This document shows positions 26,831 through 36,210 of a stretch of 64,000 nt of DNA, one piece after another. The DNA lies in NCBI RefSeq assembly GCF_024213555.1, contig NZ_JANAVO010000001.1, forward strand, positions 2,914,001 through 2,978,000. Reading direction: 5' to 3'. Source of the stretch: Allokutzneria sp. A3M-2-11 16. GTDB lineage: Bacteria; Actinomycetota; Actinomycetes; Mycobacteriales; Pseudonocardiaceae. The notes beneath the pieces were generated by a model that worked only from the letters and a program-made list of their open reading frames with translations, searched no databases and was not told the DNA's origin. Position numbers and translations under genes: made by a program. How positions within the stretch are numbered: the stretch's first letter is position 1; each line of letters begins with the position of its first letter.

Positions 26831-27660
26831 TCCTTGTCGAGCGTATTCAACTCTTCCTCGGACAGCCGCAGGTGCGCCGCGGCGGCCGAGTCGCGAATGG
26901 TCGAGGGGCGGCGGGAGCCGGGGATCGGGATCACCACCGGGGACTGCGCCAGCTCCCAGGCCAGGCAGACCTGCTGCGCGCTGACGCCGTGTTTCTCGGC
27001 GACCTCGGCGAAGGCGCCGCCGATCCGGCTCGCCGTGCCGACGCCGCCGAGCGGGCTGTACGGCAGGAAGGCGATGCCCAGCTCGTCGCACAGCTCCAGC
27101 TCCGGCCGGGACGAGCGCACGCGCGGCGAGAACTCGTTCTGCACGCTGACCAGTCGTCCGCCGAGCGCCTCGTTGGCAACCCGGATCTGTTCGGTGTCCA
27201 CATTGGACATTCCGGCCATGAGGACCTTCCCGGCGTCGATCAGCTCGCCGATCGCGCCCGCCGACTCGCTCAGCGGCACGTCCGGATCGGGCGCGTGCAG
27301 CTGGTAGAGCCCGATCGCGTCCACGCCGAGCCGCCGCAGCGACGCGTTACAGGCCCGGCGCAGGTACTCCGGCGAACCGTTCAGCCCCCAGGCGCCGTGC
27401 TCCCGCGTGCACCCGGCCTTCGTCGCGATCAGCACGTCCTCGCGGCCGACGACGGCCTCCGCGACCAGTTCCTCGCCGTGGCCGAACTCGGTGTGGTCGA
27501 TGCAGTAGGCGTCGGCGGTGTCGATCAGCGTCACCCCGGCTTCCAGGGCGGCCCGGATCGTCGCGAGCGCTGCCTGCTTCGCGGGGCGGCCTACGTCGGA
27601 CAGCGGCCACTCGCCGAGGCCGATCGCACTCACCGGGATTCCGCCGATGGACCTGTTCAT
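26827..27660 (-). CDS. Aldo/keto reductase, copy 2
   Basis: A 277-residue paralogue of the downstream gene. It has IPVSAIGLGEWPLSD, LIDTADAYCIDHTEFGHGEE, ATKAGCTR, LYQLHAPDP and PIPGSRRPSTI. It is the first gene of the two-gene run and starts at ATG 27660, 55 bp from the divergent GlmL-like gene. A GTCCACATTGGAC palindrome lies inside it at 27196-27208, encoding part of S-N-V-D-T. Function beyond NADPH-linked carbonyl reduction cannot be read. Confidence 0.92.
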   Translation of the reverse strand: MNRSIGGIPVSAIGLGEWPLSDVGRPAKQAALATIRAALEAGVTLIDTADAYCIDHTEFGHGEELVAEAVVGREDVLIATKAGCTREHGAWGLNGSPEYLRRACNASLRRLGVDAIGLYQLHAPDPDVPLSESAGAIGELIDAGKVLMAGMSNVDTEQIRVANEALGGRLVSVQNEFSPRVRSSRPELELCDELGIAFLPYSPLGGVGTASRIGGAFAEVAEKHGVSAQQVCLAWELAQSPVVIPIPGSRRPSTIRDSAAAAHLRLSEEELNTLDKE

Positions 27661-27715
27661 ACGGGACAGCCTGAACCAGTAAGAGTTGGAGTGCCAACCA
27701 AGTACGTTTGCGGTC

Positions 27716-29032
27716 ATGGAACCCGTTCTCTGCCTCGACGTGGGCTCTACGTGGACGAAGGGCGCGCTGATCGGCCAGGACGGGAGCCTTCTCGGCACGG
27801 CCCAGCACCGCACCACGCCACCCGAGGTGATGAACGGCATCGCGGCGGTCGCGGCGGCGGTCGGTGGTGATCCCGCGACGGCCCTGGTCTGCTCATCGGC
27901 GGGCGGAGGGTTGCGGCTCGCCGTGGTCGGCCAGGAGCGCATGGTCAGCGCGGAGGCGGGCTACCGCGTCGCTTTGTCCGCCGGTGCGAAGGTGGTGCAC
28001 GTCGCGGCGGGCGAGCTGGACGGAGCCGGAGTCCGCGCGCTGCGGGAGAGCCGTCCTGATGTGCTGCTGCTCGTCGGTGGGACGGACGGCGGCGAGACTC
28101 GTGTGCTGTTGCACAACGCGCACCGCATTGCCGCGAACCGCCTGCGCTGTCCCGTTGTGCTCGCGGGGAATGTGCATGCGGGGCAGGAGGCTTTGGCCAC
28201 GCTGCACGCCACGAAGCGCACCGTCGTTCCCACGGACAACGTGCTGCCCGACGTCGGCGAGCTTGCCCCTGGCCCCGCGCGGCGGGCGATCCGCGAGGTC
28301 TTCCTCCAGCACGTGATCGGCGGCAAGGGGCTCTCGCGCGGGCCCCGTTTCCGCCGCATGGTGCGCGCGGTGACCCCGGACGCGGTTCTTCGCGGGGTTT
28401 CCCGGCTCGCCGCGACGTCGGCCACCGATGAGGACAGTCCGGGCGCGGTGCTCGTGGTGGACGTCGGCGGAGCCACCAGCGATGTGTACTCCGCAGTGTC
28501 CACTGTGGACGATGACACGCCCCGGCGGACCGTTGGGCTGCCCGCCGATCGGCGCACCGTGGAGGGCGACCTCGGCATGCGGTGGTCGGCTCCTGGCGTG
28601 GTCGCCGAGGCTGTCGCGGAGCGGCTGCTCGCGGACGGTGAGGAAGGCCCGCTCGCCGAGGCCGCCGCGTTCCGTGCTGCCGACGTCGGCTGGATTCCCG
28701 AAGCGGCGCAAGACATCGCGATCGACGCCCGCCTTGCTTCGCTGGCCGCGGTCGTGGCGCTGCGCAGGCACCTTCGGCTCGTCGAAGGTCGCATGGGACC
28801 GAAGGGCGCCGGGCTGCTGGTGCTCTCCGGCGGCGTGTTCCGGCACGCGTCATCGTCCACATTGGACATTGTTCGCGAAGTGCTGGCAGGGGACTCCGTG
28901 CTGCGCCCGATCCTCCGCCAAGCGCGCGTCACGGTGGACACCGACTACGTGCTGGCCCCCGCTGGCCTCCTCGCCGACGCCGCCCTAACCGACGCCGCCG
29001 ACCACCTCCTCCGCACCCGCCTCATCCCCTAG
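27716..29032 (+). CDS. GlmL/MutL-family ATPase-like protein, orphan
   Basis: A 438-residue protein of the ASKHA fold. The phosphate-1 motif DVGSTWTKGALI is at residues 8-19, and a second nucleotide loop DVGGATSDVYS is near residue 250. In clostridia GlmL accompanies the adenosylcobalamin-dependent glutamate mutase and is thought to act as a chaperone or reactivase. No mutase, cobalamin or ornithine aminomutase gene is near it here, so the partner is unknown. It holds two copies of the recurrent palindrome (28498-28510 and 28855-28867). ATG 27716 starts the conserved strand. Confidence 0.82.
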   Translation: MEPVLCLDVGSTWTKGALIGQDGSLLGTAQHRTTPPEVMNGIAAVAAAVGGDPATALVCSSAGGGLRLAVVGQERMVSAEAGYRVALSAGAKVVHVAAGELDGAGVRALRESRPDVLLLVGGTDGGETRVLLHNAHRIAANRLRCPVVLAGNVHAGQEALATLHATKRTVVPTDNVLPDVGELAPGPARRAIREVFLQHVIGGKGLSRGPRFRRMVRAVTPDAVLRGVSRLAATSATDEDSPGAVLVVDVGGATSDVYSAVSTVDDDTPRRTVGLPADRRTVEGDLGMRWSAPGVVAEAVAERLLADGEEGPLAEAAAFRAADVGWIPEAAQDIAIDARLASLAAVVALRRHLRLVEGRMGPKGAGLLVLSGGVFRHASSSTLDIVREVLAGDSVLRPILRQARVTVDTDYVLAPAGLLADAALTDAADHLLRTRLIP

Positions 29033-29040
29033 CGCGCCGT

Positions 29041-29181
29041 GGTTGGACAGTCTTCAAGTCCCACGCACCCCACCGAAAACCATCGCAAACCACAGCGAAC
29101 CCTGGCCCGGGGCGCCGCGAGGTTGCTCGTCGTTTGAGACACCCTCAGCGGGGGTTGGGGGGACTTGAAGACGCCCCAACC
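29041..29181. repeat. Family B hairpin element, copy 2
   Basis: Outer arms GTCTTCAAGTC (29050-29060) and GACTTGAAGAC (29162-29172) with an outermost GGTTGG / CCAACC pair. The inner stem is degraded: CGCAAACCAC and CGTTTGAG regions pair only partly. Core length is 123 nt. It fills the gap between convergent genes and is the most diverged copy in the window. Confidence 0.85.
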
Positions 29182-29191
29182 CGCCCAGCGG

Positions 29192-31504
29192 TCAGGGCGT
29201 TTCGAGGCCCGCCGCGATGGCGACGGCGCGGTCCCACTCCGGGTCGGGCTGATATTCGTTGTGCCCCAACACTCCTGGCGCCCAACGCAGACCCGGGAAA
29301 GGCCCGCGCAGCGGATCGGGCAGCCAGTGGTCGTTGCCCAGCACGAGAGCCCCTGTCGGGCCGGTGGCGGCGGGGGAGAGCGGCCCCTCCGAACCGTCGT
29401 GCCGGAAGCCGACGCCGAGCATCCTGCCGTTGTAGACCTGCTGCGACCACGTGGTCACCGGCCCGCCGAGCGCGTCAGTACCGCGGCACAGCGCCCGCCA
29501 GCGCGGCCCCAGCATCCCGGCGAGCGTGGCCAGCGAGGAATGCGGCACCACGGCGGGAAACCCCCTCGGGTAGGCCCATTGCAGCTGCGAGCCCACCGTG
29601 ACCAGGCCGATCCGCTCGCGGTCGTACTCCGGCAGCGAGTCGACCAGCCACGCCGCGGCGACCGCGGCCATCAGGCTGCCCTGGCTGTGCCCGACCAGCA
29701 CGACCCTGGTGTTCGGCTCCTTCAGGTGCTCGCAGGCGCGCGCCACGATCTCCGGGACGACCTTCAGCTTGTAGCAGGGCGGCACCGTCGGGTGCGCCTC
29801 GCGCGGCCAGAACGAGGCGAGGTCGGCGAGGATGCCGAGCTTCCGCGCCCGGTCGGGGTGCTGAGAGGCTTGGTACACAACGAAGAGGAAGCCACCGGCG
29901 AGTCCGGCCAACGTGGCCACGCCCAGCCCGGACAACCCCAATGCCCAGTCCGGGACCGGGATGTTCAGTGCGCGGAAGAACCCGCCGAAGACCGCGCCCG
30001 CGGTGAGTAAACCGGCGGTGGCGATCAGCAGCCGGTGGTAGTTCCGCCGCTGCCAGGTGGCCTTCCGCCACTTGCGCGCGGCGCGCTTGGCGTCCTCCGG
30101 GCGGTCCTTGTGCAGCAACGCGACCTCGGGCGGGGTGTAGTTCCCGCGCTTCTCCGCGACCGAGCGCGACAGCAGCCACAGCGGGACCGCGACGGCCAGC
30201 ACGACCAGCGCGATCGCGGCGAAGGTCCCCCACAGCAGGGTGATCCACTGGTAGCCCAGCGGCAGCGCGAGCTTGTCGTAGCCCAGCGAGCTGCGCACCG
30301 TGATCGCCATCCCGGCGCCGAACCCGCCGCCGAGCAGCCCGGCGAGCGCCAGCATCGGCGCCGCCATCCAGCCGCCCGCCCACGGACGCAGCTCACGGGC
30401 CTGCTTCGCCCACTCCGACCTGGCCATCAGCGCGGCCGGGGCCAGCACGATCGCGACGACCACCGCGACCAGCGCCAGCAGCGCGCCCAGCAGCTCAGCG
30501 GTCGGATCGGCGCCGACGAGCTTGCCCGCGGGCGGTTCGACCAGCACCGCGGTCGCGATCAGCAGGGCTCCGGCGGCGATCATCAGCAACCGGCGCGGTC
30601 CCGTGCCCAGCGCCCCGCGCAGCCAGCGGCCCGGCCCCTCCGGCTGCGTTCCGGTCGGGTCGTCGAGGAAGAACACGCCGACCATCGAGATGGCCAGCAA
30701 CACCAGCGCTGCGGTCCACAGCGCGCTCACGCCCGCCGTCACCGGCCCCATCGGACCGCCGAGGACCAGCAACGACGCCACCGCCAGTGCGGCTGTCACG
30801 TGCAGCGCCCGCAGCGCGGGGGTGTCCGGGTCCGCCTCGACCCCGCCGCCGGGCAGCGTCGGCATCCGGCGGCCGGGCGCGTCACCCAGCTCGTGCTTGA
30901 TCGACACCGTCCAGTCCACGGTGGACAGCCGGTGCATCGCGAAGACGATGAGCAGCACGGGGAGCAGGCCGATCAGCCCGCGCACCCCCGGGATCTCCCG
31001 CACCCACCTGGGCACGGTCGAGGTCAGGCACGCCGCGTCCGGCGCGAGGCACTGCGCGGCGATCAGATCGGCCGAGACGACAGTGAGTTGCCCCACAAGA
31101 AGCATGGTCAGCAGCAGCGCGGCCAGCCGCAGCAGCGCGCGCAGGAACGTGCCCAGCGCGTGCGCGACGCGCTTGCCCTCGGGGATCGGCGGCAGCATCC
31201 AGTGCGCCACGTTGGCCAGGGAGAACGGGAACAGCAGGGCCCAGCTGGCCTTGGCGAGGCCGCCCGAGGTCATCGCGGACCAGACGTAGCCCTCGATCAC
31301 CCTCGGCACCGGCCGCCCGCCAGCGTGCAGCGACGGCGCGGGCGCGGGCCTGCGCATCCGGTCGGCGGGCCGGACGATCCGCCCGAGCTTGTCGCCTGCC
31401 ACGGTCGCCGTCGCGACCGCGCCGGTCACCGATTCCGGTGTGGCACCCGCGATCCCCGGCACCCGAAGCTCGACGACGCGTGTGTCCGGTCCTGGGAGCA
31501 GCAC
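29192..31504 (-). CDS. Multipass membrane protein with C-terminal alpha/beta hydrolase
   Basis: A 770-residue protein. Residues 1-125 include a helical pair region, then about ten hydrophobic segments are spread from about residue 80 to 560. After the last helix is a hydrolase-like domain with the nucleophile elbow VVLVGHSQGSLMAAVAAAWL near residue 600, and VTVGSQLQWAYPRGF follows. The Ser in G-H-S-Q-G is the expected nucleophile. It looks like a membrane-bound lipase or esterase, but I recognise no named family. GTG 31504 follows GGAAGGAGA. The frame stays open to 33235 on the far side, antisense to ahcY, and that part is rejected. Confidence 0.8.
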   Translation of the reverse strand: MLLPGPDTRVVELRVPGIAGATPESVTGAVATATVAGDKLGRIVRPADRMRRPAPAPSLHAGGRPVPRVIEGYVWSAMTSGGLAKASWALLFPFSLANVAHWMLPPIPEGKRVAHALGTFLRALLRLAALLLTMLLVGQLTVVSADLIAAQCLAPDAACLTSTVPRWVREIPGVRGLIGLLPVLLIVFAMHRLSTVDWTVSIKHELGDAPGRRMPTLPGGGVEADPDTPALRALHVTAALAVASLLVLGGPMGPVTAGVSALWTAALVLLAISMVGVFFLDDPTGTQPEGPGRWLRGALGTGPRRLLMIAAGALLIATAVLVEPPAGKLVGADPTAELLGALLALVAVVVAIVLAPAALMARSEWAKQARELRPWAGGWMAAPMLALAGLLGGGFGAGMAITVRSSLGYDKLALPLGYQWITLLWGTFAAIALVVLAVAVPLWLLSRSVAEKRGNYTPPEVALLHKDRPEDAKRAARKWRKATWQRRNYHRLLIATAGLLTAGAVFGGFFRALNIPVPDWALGLSGLGVATLAGLAGGFLFVVYQASQHPDRARKLGILADLASFWPREAHPTVPPCYKLKVVPEIVARACEHLKEPNTRVVLVGHSQGSLMAAVAAAWLVDSLPEYDRERIGLVTVGSQLQWAYPRGFPAVVPHSSLATLAGMLGPRWRALCRGTDALGGPVTTWSQQVYNGRMLGVGFRHDGSEGPLSPAATGPTGALVLGNDHWLPDPLRGPFPGLRWAPGVLGHNEYQPDPEWDRAVAIAAGLETP

Positions 31505-31687
31505 GTGTCGTCTCCTTCCCCTCGCCGACCATGGTGACCGGACGGCGCTCGCTTCGGTTAGCCCTTGCCCGGGTCGTATCCCCTTCGTGCATCCTGCGAC
31601 ATCGGGAACGTGAATCCCGTTACCTGGGGCGCACGGCGTGGCTAACGGTAGGGTCTCGACTGAACATCCCACCTGGACGGAGCGATC

Positions 31688-33151
<1,464 letters not shown>

Positions 33152-33167
33152 TCGACCGCGGTCGAAC

Positions 33168-33200
33168 GGCGGCCCGTCTCCCACGCGGAGGCGGGCCGCC
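33168..33200 (+). terminator. Terminator after ahcY
   Basis: A 14-bp stem (GGCGGCCCGTCTCC / GGAGGCGGGCCGCC, one G-T pair) with loop CACGC, 16 bp after the ahcY stop. The rest of the gap to 33353 holds a weaker hairpin around 33277-33310 that may serve the minus-strand gene. Confidence 0.85.
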
Positions 33201-33353
33201 GCCGTTTCCGGGGACTGGATTTGTGTTGGTGGCAAAGGGAAAACGCTGAAAACCCACGTCGTAGCCTCAGTGCTCTTGCGGACCTCGCAAAGCTGTGAGC
33301 TGCGAAGTCCTTGATGGCGGTGTCAACCGACCGGTGTAGCGCGCGGGCCCGGA

Positions 33354-34169
33354 TCAGCTCGGTTCGTGCCCGTTCGACGGTGACAGCTCGCCCGGGGAGA
33401 ACTCCTCGAACGTGCCGTCGAGCCGCGCGTCGGCGCCGCACAGGCGGGCGAAGACCTCGTCCATCGACGCGATCTCGTGGATGCGCTCCGGGTGGCGGTA
33501 GGCCCACCACACCCGCGCCGTGCGCACATCGGTGAAGGCGGTGGAGCGCAGGTGCTCCATCTCCTCCTTGTCGATCTTGCGGCGGAGTTCGCCGATCGCC
33601 TCCGCCCGGCGCAGCCGCTCGTACTCCTCGGTGGCCTCGACGTGCGCCTGGCTCGCGCTGAGGGTGACCTCGCCGACCACCGCGACCAGCTCGTCGAACT
33701 CGTGCCGCAGGCCGAGCCGCCGGTTGGCCTCCGCCTGCACCGCCTCGACCTGGGTGACCAGCGCGCACCGCGCCACCACCGCGACCAGTTCGGCCGAGCC
33801 CGCGCGCACCACCTCCTCGGGGCGGGAGTGGCGCAGGTGCTGGCCGGGAAGGGACTCCCAGCGCAGCGTGAAGCTCGCGTCGAACCACGTTCCGGGGACG
33901 AAGCTGGGCAGCCTGGTCGCCAGGGTGGTCACGTTCGGCTGCGCGGGCGGGCGCATCGACTGCTGCGGGAACGGGTTCGGCTTGGCCGCGGGGACCGGCT
34001 TCGCGGGTGCCGTGGAGGTCGGCGCGGGCGCGGCGGGCTTGTCGGCGGTCACGGGTTTCGGGGCGGTCGCGGCCGCGCTCGCCAGCGCCACGGTCCTGGC
34101 CTGGATGAGGAAGTCCGAGCCGTACCGGCGGCGGGCGCGGAACAAGGCCCAGCGTTCGGACAGTCGCAT
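33354..34169 (-). CDS. Conserved-looking protein of unknown function
   Basis: A 271-residue cytoplasmic protein without signal or membrane segments. After a basic N-terminus (MRLSERWALFRARRRYG) comes a low-complexity Ala/Pro/Lys linker to about residue 75. A compact domain follows (LPSFVPGTWFDASFTLRWES), then long predicted helices rich in Glu, Arg and Ala (residues 120-220), possibly coiled coil. It is divergent from tmk; a 12-bp palindrome GTTCGGCCGAAC at 34331-34342 lies in the shared region. I do not recognise a family and assign no function. Confidence 0.7.
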   Translation of the reverse strand: MRLSERWALFRARRRYGSDFLIQARTVALASAAATAPKPVTADKPAAPAPTSTAPAKPVPAAKPNPFPQQSMRPPAQPNVTTLATRLPSFVPGTWFDASFTLRWESLPGQHLRHSRPEEVVRAGSAELVAVVARCALVTQVEAVQAEANRRLGLRHEFDELVAVVGEVTLSASQAHVEATEEYERLRRAEAIGELRRKIDKEEMEHLRSTAFTDVRTARVWWAYRHPERIHEIASMDEVFARLCGADARLDGTFEEFSPGELSPSNGHEPS

Positions 34170-34382
34170 CGTCGTGCTGCTCCGTAGGTCGGCGATGTGG
34201 GTCGGCGGTGGAGGCCCCGGCGCACCCCACTGTCCTGGAACTCGGCCATCGACAGTACCTCCGACCAGGCGTTTACCTGAGCACGGGGGCAAGGCGACTC
34301 CCTCGGCGCACCCCCGACAGGACGACGGCCGTTCGGCCGAACGCACCCCGTTGCCGCTGGTCGGAGCCGAGGAGGCGCTAGC

Positions 34383-35033
34383 GTGTGCGATATGGGTCGG
34401 TTGATCGTCATCGAGGGCCTGGACGGCTCGGGCAAGCGCACGCTCACCGACGCGCTGACCAAGGAACTGGCCGACCGCGGGCTGACCACCACGCGCTGGG
34501 CGTTCCCGCGCTACGGCGAGAGCGTGCACGCCGACCTGATCACCGACGCCATGCACAACCGCCTCGGCCCGCTCGTGGACACCGTCTACGGCATGGCCGT
34601 GCTCTACGCGCTGGACCGCCAGGGCGCGGCCGCGGGCATCCGCGCCGATCTGGAGAAGTTCGACATCGTGCTGGTCGACCGCTACCTCGCCTCCAACGCG
34701 GCGTACTGCGCGGCGCGGCTGCACGAGGACGCCCACGGCGCCATGGTGCGCTGGGTGCGCGACGTGGAGCTGGGCCGCTTCGACCTGCCCGTCCCGGACG
34801 CGCACCTGCTGCTGCGCGTCCCGGTCGAGATCGCCGCCGCCCGCACCGCTCACCGCGCGGACACCGAGGCCGGGCGCGAGCGCGACTCCTACGAGACCGA
34901 CGGCGGTCTCCAAGCCCGTTGCGCCAAGGTCTACGAGCAGCTTGCCGAGCAGAACTGGGTCAGCCCGTGGCACGTCGTGGACGGCTCCAGCGCCGTCGAC
35001 GCCGCGGCCCTCGCGGACGTCGTCCTCGGCTGA
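34383..35033 (+). CDS. tmk: Thymidylate kinase
   Basis: A 216-residue kinase that makes dTDP from dTMP. The P-loop is IEGLDGSGKRTLTDAL; the DR(Y/H) motif is VLVDRYLASNAAYCAARL; the adenine-side region is DAHLLLRVPVEIAAART. The KRT form of the P-loop matches mycobacterial Tmk. GTG 34383 has GGAGG seven bases upstream; ATG 34392 is an alternative three codons in but is too far from that site. It corresponds to Rv3247c, directly before mtrA. Confidence 0.95.
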   Translation: MCDMGRLIVIEGLDGSGKRTLTDALTKELADRGLTTTRWAFPRYGESVHADLITDAMHNRLGPLVDTVYGMAVLYALDRQGAAAGIRADLEKFDIVLVDRYLASNAAYCAARLHEDAHGAMVRWVRDVELGRFDLPVPDAHLLLRVPVEIAAARTAHRADTEAGRERDSYETDGGLQARCAKVYEQLAEQNWVSPWHVVDGSSAVDAAALADVVLG

Positions 35034-35384
35034 AATCCCGTGGGTCGTTCGACCCGCACCCCAGGTCACGGATCGATTCCAGGGCCGAACAAACCCGGAT
35101 CGTGACGTTTCACCGGCAGAGGGACCTCACGAAGGGTCTCGAGTCGATCACTTCGCGATGCCGGATTCGCTGGTGGGACCCCGAATTCCGGGCAAGATCG
35201 CTAACGTCTGACGAGTCCCCGCCGGGCCCTCTCGGAGGCGGGTGGACCAGGCGCAACCGACCCGCGCCCCGGTCTCGGTTTGACAAAGTTGACTGGAGTT
35301 GGTCGCGAATCAGTAACGTCTAGAGGGATCACACCGCTGTACGGGGCGAACGGCAGCGGCGCCGTGGGGGCGAGGAGGCTGGCA
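35034..35384 (+). promoter_or_regulatory. mtrA upstream region with candidate promoter
   Basis: This 351-bp stretch has no convincing gene. TTGACA at 35280-35285 and TTGACT at 35289-35294 lie upstream of TAACGT at 35314-35319, a possible -10 with a long spacer of 19 bp from the second hexamer. A second TAACGTCT occurs at about 35201-35208. The repeated element suggests two start points or a bound regulator. Assignment is weak without transcript data. Confidence 0.35.
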
Positions 35385-35492
35385 ATGGTCCAGATCGACA
35401 GGCAGCAGCACATGGGAGTCGGCACACCGGCGATGCCCGCGAACCAGAATGGTCACCGGGCGGTTCGAGGGCGTCCGGCGGGCAGTGCGAAC

Positions 35493-36179
35493 ATGTGGCC
35501 CATGAAGGCACGCGTACTGGTGGTGGACGACGACCCGGCGCTGGCGGAGATGCTCACGATCGTGCTCCGCGGCGAGGGCTTCGACACCGCGGTGGTGGGC
35601 GACGGCACCCGGGCACTCCCCGCGCTGCGGGAGCTCAAGCCGGACCTCGTCCTGCTCGACCTCATGCTCCCCGGGATGAACGGCATCGACGTCTGCAAGG
35701 CGATCCGGTCCGAGTCCGGGGTGCCCATCGTCATGCTCACGGCCAAGAGCGACACCGTCGACGTGGTGCTGGGCCTGGAGTCCGGCGCCGACGACTACGT
35801 CGTCAAGCCGTTCAAGCCGAAGGAGCTGGTCGCCCGCATCCGCGCCCGCCTGCGGCGCACCGAGTCCGAGCCCGCCGAGATGCTCGGCATCGGCGACCTG
35901 ACCATCGACGTCCCCGGTCACGAGGTGACCAGGGACGGCGTGGCGATCCAGCTGACCCCGCTCGAGTTCGACCTGCTGGTCGCGCTCGCCCGCAAGCCCC
36001 GGCAGGTGTTCACCCGCGAGGTGCTGCTGGAGCAGGTGTGGGGTTACCGCCACGCGGCGGACACCCGGCTGGTCAACGTCCACGTGCAGCGGCTGCGGTC
36101 CAAGGTCGAGCGCGACCCGGAGCACCCCGAGGTGGTGCTGACGGTGCGCGGCGTCGGGTACAAGGCCGGTCCTCCGTGA
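35493..36179 (+). CDS. mtrA: Response regulator MtrA
   Basis: A 228-residue OmpR-type regulator. The receiver domain has the acidic triad in VVDDDP (residues 12-14), the phospho-acceptor Asp56 in LLDLMLPG, and the switch Lys in DYVVKPFKPKE. The C-terminal winged helix ends LTVRGVGYKAGPP, exactly as in mycobacterial MtrA. Length 228 equals the M. tuberculosis protein if ATG 35493 is used. However, an in-frame ATG at 35385 has an excellent site (GAGGAGG, six bases away) and would add 36 residues, whereas 35493 has none. MtrA controls division and cell-wall genes and acts with MtrB. Confidence 0.95.
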   Translation: MWPMKARVLVVDDDPALAEMLTIVLRGEGFDTAVVGDGTRALPALRELKPDLVLLDLMLPGMNGIDVCKAIRSESGVPIVMLTAKSDTVDVVLGLESGADDYVVKPFKPKELVARIRARLRRTESEPAEMLGIGDLTIDVPGHEVTRDGVAIQLTPLEFDLLVALARKPRQVFTREVLLEQVWGYRHAADTRLVNVHVQRLRSKVERDPEHPEVVLTVRGVGYKAGPP

Positions 36180-36210
36180 TCGATGCGCGTCGGGCCGTCC
36201 CTGGCGGACG

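Noticed and set aside
31505-31687. Possible S-adenosylhomocysteine riboswitch before ahcY
   Set aside because: The conserved riboswitch core could not be found by eye on the plus strand.
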